21,360 nucleotides of DNA from a virus. The stretch spans positions 1-21,360 of the IMG/VR virus record IMGVR_UViG_3300027849_000072. One strand, given 5' to 3'. This document shows, piece by piece, positions 7,366-14,907 of this stretch (position 1 is its first letter; the number at the start of each line of letters is the position of its first letter). A program made the position numbers and the translations under genes. The notes beneath the pieces are model-generated. The model was not told where the DNA came from, ran no database searches, and saw nothing but the letters and a program-made list of their open reading frames with translations.

Positions 7366-10300
7366 TCATGTAAAGTTAGCTGTTATAGGTACGGACGTTC
7401 CTTTTATTTTTTTAGCGTTTGAATCAAATTGAGCTACAAATCTTCTTAAAGCTTTAGGAACACTCGTAGTACCAGCAGGATCATAGTTGTTAGCTATTTC
7501 GTCTTGCCCGTATATCCATGAGTTTTCAGTACCGTTTTCATATACAAACTCAGCTTCGGTAGATGTGCTAGGGCTGTAACAGTAATATCCTGCTGCAAGA
7601 TTAGTTATAGGTGTAACTAACGTTGAATCGGTGTAAAATTGAGTAACATATCCCATTGCCCATTCTCTTGCCCAAACGGTTACGTTTAGAGTTTTAAAAG
7701 ATGCATCAATTGCACTTACGGATGGCGTAGTTGCTATTAAATAAGGATAAGAAGTTCTTGAGCCGGTAGTGCCTTGAGGATAGTAAAAATCACCATAAGC
7801 TAATTTTATTTTTAAATTTTGACTAGTACGAAAACTACCTCCTGATTTAAAAGGAGTAGTTGAGTTGTTCCAGTTGCTTGCAGGAGTAGGAACTACAGCA
7901 AAATTACCCGCGTAGCTAGCTGATTGAGGATATCTAATAACTAACCTGTATTCTCCAAATTTATCAGGAGTTTCTTCGTAGCCTTGATCTTTACCAAAAA
8001 CAAAAATCTTACTTAAAACAGATGTTGTTTGTTGTTGGGTATTTTGTGGCATGAAATCGTTGTAAGATGTAGCAATATCAATGCGCTCTCCAACTGTAGC
8101 CACATGACCTTCATCGGCATCATTTAAAAAACCTATGTCGTAAAAAGTAGAGCCCGGAGCCACAGAAGCACCGTTATTATCTTTATTGTAGTTTTTTTGC
8201 CATCCTCCGTAATTGATATTTTCTCCTTCTACATCAACAGCTGTGATCCAATTAGCTGAACCTACTGGTCTATACTGTAGGTAAGTAGGCCAACCTACGC
8301 CAAGCTGATCATTCGGAATGCTTGTTACTCCATTATTTGGAAACATTTTAAAGCTATAGTCAACTCTAATGTAAGCTGTCCCTTTGTCTAATGTATTATT
8401 AGAGTCAAAATCAGGCACTGTTGAATTTGGCTGAAAAGATAGCGGCTTCCTGTTAACGTTGATCCAAGCATATTCATTTCCTTGCGCATCTAAAAGGCCT
8501 GAGCCAGAGTAATCCAATATTTCCCTAGAGCTAGATTGTAATCCAGTATCAGAAAGCTCTAACCCAGGGTATGGAGCTCTACCAAGTGCATCTGTGTTTT
8601 TTACTTCCACAGGCACGTCGTCACCTCCAATTAAAGTAGAACTACTATAGTCAGCTCCCCAATAAAACCCTGTAGACGTAAGACCGTCACCTATATCTGC
8701 TGGAGTTGGTATGTTACCAAACTTAGCACTAGCTTCTTCTTGACCAAAAACAGCTGTCATGTTTCTAGTGTCTACATCTCCACCTGAGTCAATAACCTCA
8801 ACTGAAAACGTATAAGTGCCTTTAGCTGTGAGAGGAGCTCTAACTTCACCATTACTATTTATAGTTAATTCTGGTATTACGCTTGAAGGTGCTGGAATTT
8901 GGTTTGATATGGTCCACGAAAGATCATCTTGGTTAGTAAATTCAGTATTCGAACCAGTAGGCTCGTAACCGTTAACAGCTGTAAAAGTAGCTATTGGCTG
9001 CGTTTCTAATCTGTCAGCTGTTAGCGTAGGTAAAGGATTAGAAGGTGCGCTAGTATTTATAGTAGGAGCCACGTTAGCTATTTCTAAAAACAAAGTACTA
9101 GTAGTTGTTCCAGAAGCAGCTTGTGAAGGATTAACGTTAGCTTGAGCGCTTGTTTCAAATGTAAATTTAAATGTATTACTACCCTCTAAAGGTCTATGGT
9201 ATATAGACTGATTAACCGTCAACGTGTATTGATCAAAGGGCTCCACTGCTGTGATGTCGTCTTTATCTATTTTACCGAAAGTCCACAATGAACTAGCATC
9301 TTCTCCTGTTAAAACCCTTTCTACAGCAATTAAATTAACCGTACTATTGACAATAGGTATACTACTTATTCCTAAATTAATAATAGGGTTAAAAGTTTGA
9401 ATTCTAAGTCCAGATGGTGTTCCTTCGTTTTGAGCAGAATCTTTCCAACCGCTAAAACCGTCAGGAGATTCGTCTTGACCAGCGACAGCATTAAGATCTT
9501 CTACTAATCCAGTAGTCGATGTCTCATAGTATATATCTAATAAAGAAACTCTAGGATTTGTTTCAAAAACACCTAAAAGTATTCTATAAGGGTCTTTATA
9601 GTCAAGAGCCTGAAGAGATCCTATTGGATTTCCTGGGTTGTTACCTTGAGCTAGTCTAGCTAGATAAGGATCACTATCTTGCTCGTATACAGTAGAATAA
9701 GGCGGTCCAATTGAAGGGTTGGTTCCGGTGTCATCTTTAAACATATCATCTTGACTAGCTATAGTAGAAACCGTTTGTGGATTCGTTATAGGGTAGTATG
9801 GTATGTTTATGTCTGTAGAGCCAGTTGCTAAGATTACGGGCGGAGGCGTTACTCTTCCGTATAGCTTTACGTCACTTCTAAACTGATTTTGATTTCCGCT
9901 AATTTCATTTAAATCTCTTGGCACTTTATTTATATTATCACCAAGCAGCGTTATAAAAGCAACACTGTCTTCTGGAGAAGGTATGTTAGTGGCTCCGCTA
10001 CCATGGTCCGGATAACCATTTAATATTCCAGGCGCATATACATTGTAATATTCTAATTCAGTTTGTTTTACTACGATTTTATAAGAATACCAACCTAAAG
10101 GATTGTAATTGCTACTAGCTGAATCTCCGTTGTATATACCATTCCATCCGGAGCTATCGCCTGTTAAGGCATCTGGTAGTCGAGCGCTGTTAGTAGGCAC
10201 GGGAGGCGTGTTTACGGAAACTTTTAAAGAATCTCCACTCCAAGTGTTTATATTATTATCAGCTCCAGGGTCACTAGTGTATGGATGATAAAAAGTAGAA

Positions 10301-12033
10301 CCGCCAAAAGTAATTCCATCTTGTGTTTTACTTGATGGTTTTACTTTAGACAATATAGTGCTAGACTGTCTACCATATCTATCAGATAAAATAAAACCTA
10401 ATTGATAACTTCTATTTTGTTTAACGTTATGCTGAGGATACTCTACAGAGCTAGTAGTTTGTGAAGCTACTAAACCTGATTCTGAATAAGGTGATTTTTG
10501 ATTAACAACAACGTCGTAGTCGAATAAAGCAGGTGGAGTGTGTTTATCTTGAAAATTACTATAAACAACTCTATTTGATATTATTTCTTGACCAAAAGCT
10601 CTAACTGGAGTTTTATCGTAAACTCTAATTATTTCGCTTTCTGGTAATGTTTTATATGGTTTTCTTGACTGATAGCTGTATACGTATTGATTACTTGTAT
10701 CTGGATTACCGTCTTTTGTTTGAAAATCTTGATAACCTATTGTATCTAAAACTTTAACAGCTAAAGAATCAGACTCTTTAAATAGTATCTCTATTTCAGT
10801 TACACCTACCTCTTGTCTTATAGTGCTTGGAGATAAATCTATGTCTCCAGTTGAGTTCTTACCTAGAGGTATATATAGTCCAACGTTATTGACTTTGTTT
10901 TCCATAAACCCAACAATGCCACTAACTATAGCTTTTTCTTCATCACCCACTAAAAAGTAACCATCTTTTTTAGGTATAAAAGCTTCTTGAGTGAAAGGAG
11001 CCATGATTGACTTTTCACCATCCTCAAATGTGAATCTATAACTAAAAGAAACAAATTTATCTTCTAAGTATATAGGATCACCAGGCCAGCTACCGCCAGC
11101 TTCAACAGGAACTCCTAGTGGCTTGTCGTAAAAAGGGTTTTGAGAAAACACTAACACGGTGTTATCTGTTAAGGTTACTGTATTGTTTAACGTTACGTTT
11201 CCACCGAGGCTAGGAATAACATTAGGCGTCCAACTAACTACTTTAGTACCACTTGCGATACCATCACCCGTTACGCTGACTTCAGCTAGAGGCACATTTC
11301 CAATTATGTTGTTTATAGCTATTATATTGCCAGTAACTCCAGCTGGTTCGTTTACAAGAGCTTGACCGCCGTTTGGAAGATAAGGAGTAACTACGTCTTG
11401 CATAGAGCTATACGGAGTACCACCATCAACATAATAAAGATCTATAGTTTCATAAGGATTATACTTAGCTACTGATATAGTGTCTTCGTTTATGTATGAT
11501 TCGTAACCTCTGTCTATGTTTATCTTTCTAGGTTGATTTCTATTATCAGTCCAAAACAGTAAGTTTTCTAATAAGTTTATACCATATATAGGGTATTGTT
11601 GGCTAAAGTTTAAAAAAGCTCCTTCAGCTAATTTAACTACAGATTTAGTAACCCCGTTGTAAGAGTATATAAAGTTTTTAGCGTCAGAAGAGTAATTAAT
11701 GGTGGCAGCAGTTTCGCCAGTACCACTAACTCTAGGAAGGCTTTGATCTGTTAAAAATACAAATACACTAGAAGTTCCCTCATTAGCGTATGCACCTATA
11801 GATTTTAAAGTTCCAGTCGCTAGTCCAGACAAAACACTAAAATCTACATCAACATTAGTATTAAGTTTAGCTATTGAGTTTCCAGGAGCGTTTTCTAAAG
11901 CACCTACGTCTTCGCCTTCTGATTTACTAACTTGTACGTTTTGTCCATCACGATATTCACCTGAAGGTAGTAACCTACTATCAAGATCTTTATTCATTTT
12001 AGACTTTATAAAAGCATTTTTAACTTCTGCCAT
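7366..12033 (-). CDS. Giant tail-hub/stabilisation (muzzle-type) protein with Ig/cadherin-like insert
   Basis: This 1555-residue structural protein starts at ATG 12031-12033, five bases after the upstream stop. The N-terminus (FIKSKMNKDLDSRLLPSGEY, 8-27; then RDGQNVQVSKSEGEDVGALE to residue 47) is the signature of phage tail stabilisation proteins. Further family-like blocks are LLFWTDNRNQPRKINID (158-174), FSYRFTFEDGEKS (330-342), KTLPESEIIRVYDKTPVRAF (461-480), the block 486-506 containing NRVVYSNFQDKHTPP, QLGFILSDRYGRQS (544-557) and PRVSLLDIYYETSTTGL (827-843). Residues about 985-1097 look like a single Ig/cadherin-like domain (NVAPTIN..., LTINSNGEVRA, GTYTFSVEVIDSGGDVDTRN). Residues about 1100-1555 are beta-rich, with many Ser, Thr, Tyr and Trp, and are unrecognised. 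They could be a receptor-binding region. The product is inferred to sit at the distal tail and act with the 5841-7325 product. Confidence 0.82.
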   Translation of the reverse strand: MAEVKNAFIKSKMNKDLDSRLLPSGEYRDGQNVQVSKSEGEDVGALENAPGNSIAKLNTNVDVDFSVLSGLATGTLKSIGAYANEGTSSVFVFLTDQSLPRVSGTGETAATINYSSDAKNFIYSYNGVTKSVVKLAEGAFLNFSQQYPIYGINLLENLLFWTDNRNQPRKINIDRGYESYINEDTISVAKYNPYETIDLYYVDGGTPYSSMQDVVTPYLPNGGQALVNEPAGVTGNIIAINNIIGNVPLAEVSVTGDGIASGTKVVSWTPNVIPSLGGNVTLNNTVTLTDNTVLVFSQNPFYDKPLGVPVEAGGSWPGDPIYLEDKFVSFSYRFTFEDGEKSIMAPFTQEAFIPKKDGYFLVGDEEKAIVSGIVGFMENKVNNVGLYIPLGKNSTGDIDLSPSTIRQEVGVTEIEILFKESDSLAVKVLDTIGYQDFQTKDGNPDTSNQYVYSYQSRKPYKTLPESEIIRVYDKTPVRAFGQEIISNRVVYSNFQDKHTPPALFDYDVVVNQKSPYSESGLVASQTTSSVEYPQHNVKQNRSYQLGFILSDRYGRQSSTILSKVKPSSKTQDGITFGGSTFYHPYTSDPGADNNINTWSGDSLKVSVNTPPVPTNSARLPDALTGDSSGWNGIYNGDSASSNYNPLGWYSYKIVVKQTELEYYNVYAPGILNGYPDHGSGATNIPSPEDSVAFITLLGDNINKVPRDLNEISGNQNQFRSDVKLYGRVTPPPVILATGSTDINIPYYPITNPQTVSTIASQDDMFKDDTGTNPSIGPPYSTVYEQDSDPYLARLAQGNNPGNPIGSLQALDYKDPYRILLGVFETNPRVSLLDIYYETSTTGLVEDLNAVAGQDESPDGFSGWKDSAQNEGTPSGLRIQTFNPIINLGISSIPIVNSTVNLIAVERVLTGEDASSLWTFGKIDKDDITAVEPFDQYTLTVNQSIYHRPLEGSNTFKFTFETSAQANVNPSQAASGTTTSTLFLEIANVAPTINTSAPSNPLPTLTADRLETQPIATFTAVNGYEPTGSNTEFTNQDDLSWTISNQIPAPSSVIPELTINSNGEVRAPLTAKGTYTFSVEVIDSGGDVDTRNMTAVFGQEEASAKFGNIPTPADIGDGLTSTGFYWGADYSSSTLIGGDDVPVEVKNTDALGRAPYPGLELSDTGLQSSSREILDYSGSGLLDAQGNEYAWINVNRKPLSFQPNSTVPDFDSNNTLDKGTAYIRVDYSFKMFPNNGVTSIPNDQLGVGWPTYLQYRPVGSANWITAVDVEGENINYGGWQKNYNKDNNGASVAPGSTFYDIGFLNDADEGHVATVGERIDIATSYNDFMPQNTQQQTTSVLSKIFVFGKDQGYEETPDKFGEYRLVIRYPQSASYAGNFAVVPTPASNWNNSTTPFKSGGSFRTSQNLKIKLAYGDFYYPQGTTGSRTSYPYLIATTPSVSAIDASFKTLNVTVWAREWAMGYVTQFYTDSTLVTPITNLAAGYYCYSPSTSTEAEFVYENGTENSWIYGQDEIANNYDPAGTTSVPKALRRFVAQFDSNAKKIKGTSVPITANFT

Positions 12034-12038
12034 TTAGT

Positions 12039-13268
12039 TTAGTATTTTATCCATTTAGATTTACCTCTAGCTATCTGCACGAATTCATTTAATTTTATAT
12101 TTGACAATCTAATCTTAGCGTTTCTAAGCTTAGCGCTTCTTTCTCTTTTTAATCTTTGAATAACGTATTCAGGTTGATTAATTCTGGTGGATAATATTGC
12201 ATGGCTGATGTGAGCATATAACGCTTCCTCTGCTAGCTTAGGTATCTTCATATCAGCATCGTAACCTAATCCGTCTGATATATATTCTAATATTATTAGC
12301 CTATCTGCTAAGTCGCTAGAAAAAGACATCTTGCCACTTCTTTCGTTTATAGTAAACCAACCGTTAACTTGAGCTGTTTCTGGTTGTAGACCATATCTTT
12401 GGCCTATAAGGTTGTTGCCGGTCATACTACCATAACCCAAGCCTTCTGATAACAGTAAACCCGTTTCGTTGCTTTGAGCTCTGTTAGCTTCATCTAAGTT
12501 GTTTGAATTCCATCTAGTTTCTGTTAAAGAAGAAAACTCTAAATTTTGATCGTCATTACCCTGCATCGCTATACCTTCGTTATCTTGAGCTGGCACGTTG
12601 TATGGGTTGCTAGTAAGAGTGGTTGGGTATATTATGTGTTTAACACCTTGAGAATCAATCCAAGACATGTTAACATAATTAACGTAATCTTGAGGGATAG
12701 GCACACTTAAGTTGGCTGGTATATTTAACTCTTGAGATCTTATGCTTTTTAAAGTGTCATAGCTAAATTCTTGTAATCCTCTTTTAGCAAAAAACATTAC
12801 GTCTGTTGTTTTAGCGCTAGGTATTAACTTTCCAGCTCCAACGTAACCTATCATGAAATTAGTTATAACGTCTTCTAATGACGTGTAAGCATATCCGCCG
12901 TAGTTATCTTCCACGGTAGTTCCAAATGCATCTCTATCTCCGTACTGACCTCCAAATTGACTTAACAACTGAACTACAAAAGATTCAGTTCCAATAGGTG
13001 GTATAGCTGCTAAAGTTATAACATTATCTTCAACGGTGTATGCATTTATGTATTCTTGATATTGATTAGCTAATCCGTTAGGGCTTACGTATAATCTAAA
13101 GTTATTTAAATTATAAGTGTCCGTATTAGGATCATAATTACCAAACGTTAAGTCTGTATCGAAAGTAGTTGTTAGTTTAGTACTAACTATAGGCGCTTCA
13201 AAGGTTTGAGAACCAGAGTAATATTGCGCATTAGTTTCTGTTATTAAACCATTATTAGGTGTAGCCAT
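12039..13268 (-). CDS. Tail tube / ring protein with beta-rich N-terminal domain
   Basis: This 409-residue protein has two parts. Residues 1-110 are beta-rich (NNGLITETNAQYYSG; YDPNTDTYNLNNFRLYVSP; FVVQLLSQFGGQYGDRDAFG), resembling an appended decoration-type domain. Residues 125-409 carry a neck or tail-ring pattern: YTSLEDVITNFMIGYVGAGK (128-147), FFAKRGLQEFSYDTLKSIRS (159-178), VPIPQDYVNYVNMSWIDSQG (189-208) and IIYPTTLTSNPYNVP. The C-terminus is a basic helix (VIQRLKRERSAKLRNAKIRL, then SNIKLNEFVQIARGKSKWIK). I recall this block in uncultured marine and crAss-like phages next to the muzzle-type protein. ATG 13266-13268 lies 16 bases after the upstream stop. It probably forms a ring between portal and tail tip, with the added N-terminal domain exposed. 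Confidence 0.78.
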   Translation of the reverse strand: MATPNNGLITETNAQYYSGSQTFEAPIVSTKLTTTFDTDLTFGNYDPNTDTYNLNNFRLYVSPNGLANQYQEYINAYTVEDNVITLAAIPPIGTESFVVQLLSQFGGQYGDRDAFGTTVEDNYGGYAYTSLEDVITNFMIGYVGAGKLIPSAKTTDVMFFAKRGLQEFSYDTLKSIRSQELNIPANLSVPIPQDYVNYVNMSWIDSQGVKHIIYPTTLTSNPYNVPAQDNEGIAMQGNDDQNLEFSSLTETRWNSNNLDEANRAQSNETGLLLSEGLGYGSMTGNNLIGQRYGLQPETAQVNGWFTINERSGKMSFSSDLADRLIILEYISDGLGYDADMKIPKLAEEALYAHISHAILSTRINQPEYVIQRLKRERSAKLRNAKIRLSNIKLNEFVQIARGKSKWIKY

Positions 13269-13284
13269 TGTTTAACTTTTTTAT

Positions 13285-14010
13285 TTATGAGACTTCTTTC
13301 TGCGCGTCGGCTTGTACTAAAGCTGCGGCAGTCTGTACAATTTCGTTATCTCTTATTATTATACCAGCGTACAATAGTATCTTAAGTATGACTTCAGTTT
13401 GCTCTGATTCGTGAAGTTCAAAATCTACAGAAGCTAAATCATTATATTCGTACTGACCCAAACTACCTAATCTAATAACCCAATTTACATCTACAGGTTT
13501 ACGCACGTAATCAACTGTTATTTTTGAAACTATAGAAGTTGGTTTTATGAATAGCTTTTGATTTTCATAAAGATAAGCTGGATTTATTGTACTTGGTTTA
13601 GTTAATCTAGACTGATTAGCGTAATAGAATTCACGTCTGTCGAGCCTTTGAACAACCTTTTCATCGTTATAAAGCACATTACCTAATCTATAAAAATCAA
13701 CAAGAACATTATAAACATCTGATGTAGGCAATTCAAAATATGAGAGGCTGCCAGCAGTTTTATATGTTGCGTTGCCGAATGTTTTAAATATAGCTATTTT
13801 TTCGTCAATATTTTCTTGTCTATCAGCATAATCGGTATCCGCTTGAGGTATACGTAGTTGCTTATTAAGATCATCAAAATAATCTTCAAATATTTCTAAC
13901 TGAACTTGAGTTGCTACTTTATTGAACTCGGTTGGCGTCATGTAACCACGTTGTTCTTTATTAAGTATCATTAAGACAGTTTGATATACTGTATTTACTT
14001 TTATAGCCAT
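13285..14010 (-). CDS. Head-tail connector / ring protein (P22 gp4-like position)
   Basis: This 241-residue protein opens with a helical signature at residues 7-50 (VYQTVLMILNKEQRGYMTPT, 7-26, then EFNKVATQVQLEIFEDYF) that I associate with connector or ring proteins of marine Bacteroidota podoviruses and crAss-like phages. A beta-containing middle follows (YFELPTSDVYNVLVDFYRLG; KLFIKPTSIVSKITVDYVRK), then a helical, Ala-rich C-terminus. It is the first gene after a terminator-like hairpin and the first of the neck and tail genes. ATG 14008-14010 lies behind an AATAATAATAACAA leader. The likely role is to sit under the portal and attach the tail. An alternative reading is a tail-tube subunit. 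The ring assignment depends on recalled family patterns and gene order. Confidence 0.74.
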   Translation of the reverse strand: MAIKVNTVYQTVLMILNKEQRGYMTPTEFNKVATQVQLEIFEDYFDDLNKQLRIPQADTDYADRQENIDEKIAIFKTFGNATYKTAGSLSYFELPTSDVYNVLVDFYRLGNVLYNDEKVVQRLDRREFYYANQSRLTKPSTINPAYLYENQKLFIKPTSIVSKITVDYVRKPVDVNWVIRLGSLGQYEYNDLASVDFELHESEQTEVILKILLYAGIIIRDNEIVQTAAALVQADAQKEVS

Positions 14011-14017
14011 TTGTTAT

Positions 14018-14050
14018 TATTATTAAAATAAAGGAGGCGTTTGCCTCCCT
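14018..14050 (-). terminator. Rho-independent terminator-like hairpin
   Basis: On the minus strand, GGAGGC-AAAC-GCCTCC forms a six-base-pair perfect GC-rich stem with a four-base loop (plus 14033-14048). It is followed at once by TTTATTTTAATAATAA. It lies between the stop of the 14065-14829 gene and the start of the connector gene. It has the form of an intrinsic terminator but sits inside a co-directional operon, so it more likely gives partial termination or marks an mRNA end, lowering tail-gene expression relative to capsid genes. Confidence 0.65.
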
Positions 14051-14064
14051 TATAGTATTACATG

Positions 14065-14829
14065 TTAAGAGAACTTTTTCTCTATAGACTGAAAGACTTG
14101 AATGCCTTCGTCTGTCTTGAAGAAAGATGCCATAGCTGAGTATGGGTTTTCGTCAAAAGGCACTGTCATTAGTTTTCTGCCGTTAGAAGCCCAAGTAAAT
14201 GTTCTTTGGTCATCAGCTAGTTTAATTATCTTAGCTTCAGTCGCTCTAATTGCAAAATTTCTTAATTGTACGTTATCATCATTAGCTAGTGTAATAAAGA
14301 GTTTAGGGTTATGCTTAGCGAATAACAATAAATCTCTTTTAAGCTCCTTAGAACTCATGTCAGACACTTTAGATCCAATCTCAACTCTCATTATAGCTTC
14401 AGCTTGATCTACATCAATGTTCTGAGCTAGGTTTAATGCTTCGATTTCTAATTCTAAATCTAAAAGTTCATCTTTAGCTTCTTCCACTACGTCTAATTCA
14501 GAGTATATAACTCCTTTTAGTGGGTGATATAACGATAATATTTTTTGAAGAACTTGGTTCTTTTTTGGAACAAACAAGCTTCCTTCTTTAAAAACAATAT
14601 GCCCTAATGTTGCTTCTCCACCTTGCTCTTCTTTGAAGGGTGAGTTTTGATTAGTTGCATATCTTATTTCACGCTGCGTATTATTACTTTCATCGTAATG
14701 CAACAGAGCATGTCTCGTGTTGTGTCTTGATGGAATTTTTAATGTCAACGGTTTATTGTTCCCGGTTAGTAGATATGTTCTATCTTTAACTTCCCAAGAT
14801 ACATCTTGAATTACTTCTTTTTTAGCCAT
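14065..14829 (-). CDS. Conserved phage protein of unknown role downstream of the capsid gene
   Basis: This 254-residue protein has recognisable but functionally unassigned patterns. These are YLLTGNNKPLTLKIPSRHNT (19-38), REIRYATNQNSPFKEEQGGE (53-72), GHIVFKEGSLFVPKKNQVLQ (76-95) and SLYHPLKG, then an acidic helix (VVEEAKDELLDLELEIEALN). The C-terminal half contains SSKELKRDLLLFAKHNPKLF and LANDDNVQLRNFAIRATEAK, which may be a small helical or winged-helix-like domain. I recall similar proteins near capsid genes of Bacteroidota and T4-like phages, without a known function. It is flanked by two hairpins (14018-14050 and 14867-14893), so it could form its own short transcript unit. ATG 14827-14829 follows an AAATTTTATTATATT leader. 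It could be a minor head protein or completion factor. Confidence 0.72.
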   Translation of the reverse strand: MAKKEVIQDVSWEVKDRTYLLTGNNKPLTLKIPSRHNTRHALLHYDESNNTQREIRYATNQNSPFKEEQGGEATLGHIVFKEGSLFVPKKNQVLQKILSLYHPLKGVIYSELDVVEEAKDELLDLELEIEALNLAQNIDVDQAEAIMRVEIGSKVSDMSSKELKRDLLLFAKHNPKLFITLANDDNVQLRNFAIRATEAKIIKLADDQRTFTWASNGRKLMTVPFDENPYSAMASFFKTDEGIQVFQSIEKKFS

Positions 14830-14850
14830 AATATAATAAAATTTAATAGT
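14830..14850 (-). promoter_or_regulatory. A/T-only translation leader
   Basis: The bases before ATG 14827-14829 read, on the minus strand, as A and T only (AAATTTTATTATATT) for more than 15 positions, with no Shine-Dalgarno sequence. The leader is close to that of the 16344-17552 gene (TTTTTATTATATTATATT). I see no Bacteroidota-type promoter (TTTG then TAnnTTTG) here. Confidence 0.4.
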
Positions 14851-14866
14851 TTAATAAAGGTAAGAA

Positions 14867-14893
14867 TTACCCCCGTAGATTCAACGAGGGTAA
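14867..14893 (-). other. Stem-loop after the major capsid gene
   Basis: On the minus strand TTACCCTCG pairs with CGGGGGTAA around a nine-base loop (TTGAATCTA). This gives nine pairs with one G-T wobble. It begins 15 bases after the capsid-gene stop at 14908-14910. The sequence that follows (TTCTTACCTTTATT) is only partly T-rich, so it is a weaker terminator candidate than the hairpin at 14018-14050. It may instead protect the 3' end of the capsid mRNA or mark a processing site. Confidence 0.55.
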
Positions 14894-14907
14894 GTCTACC
14901 AATTTGT

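Noticed and set aside
14102-14407. Plus-strand open frame of 101 codons
   Set aside because: It lies fully inside the minus-strand gene 14065-14829 with conserved-looking sequence on the other strand and has no supporting context.
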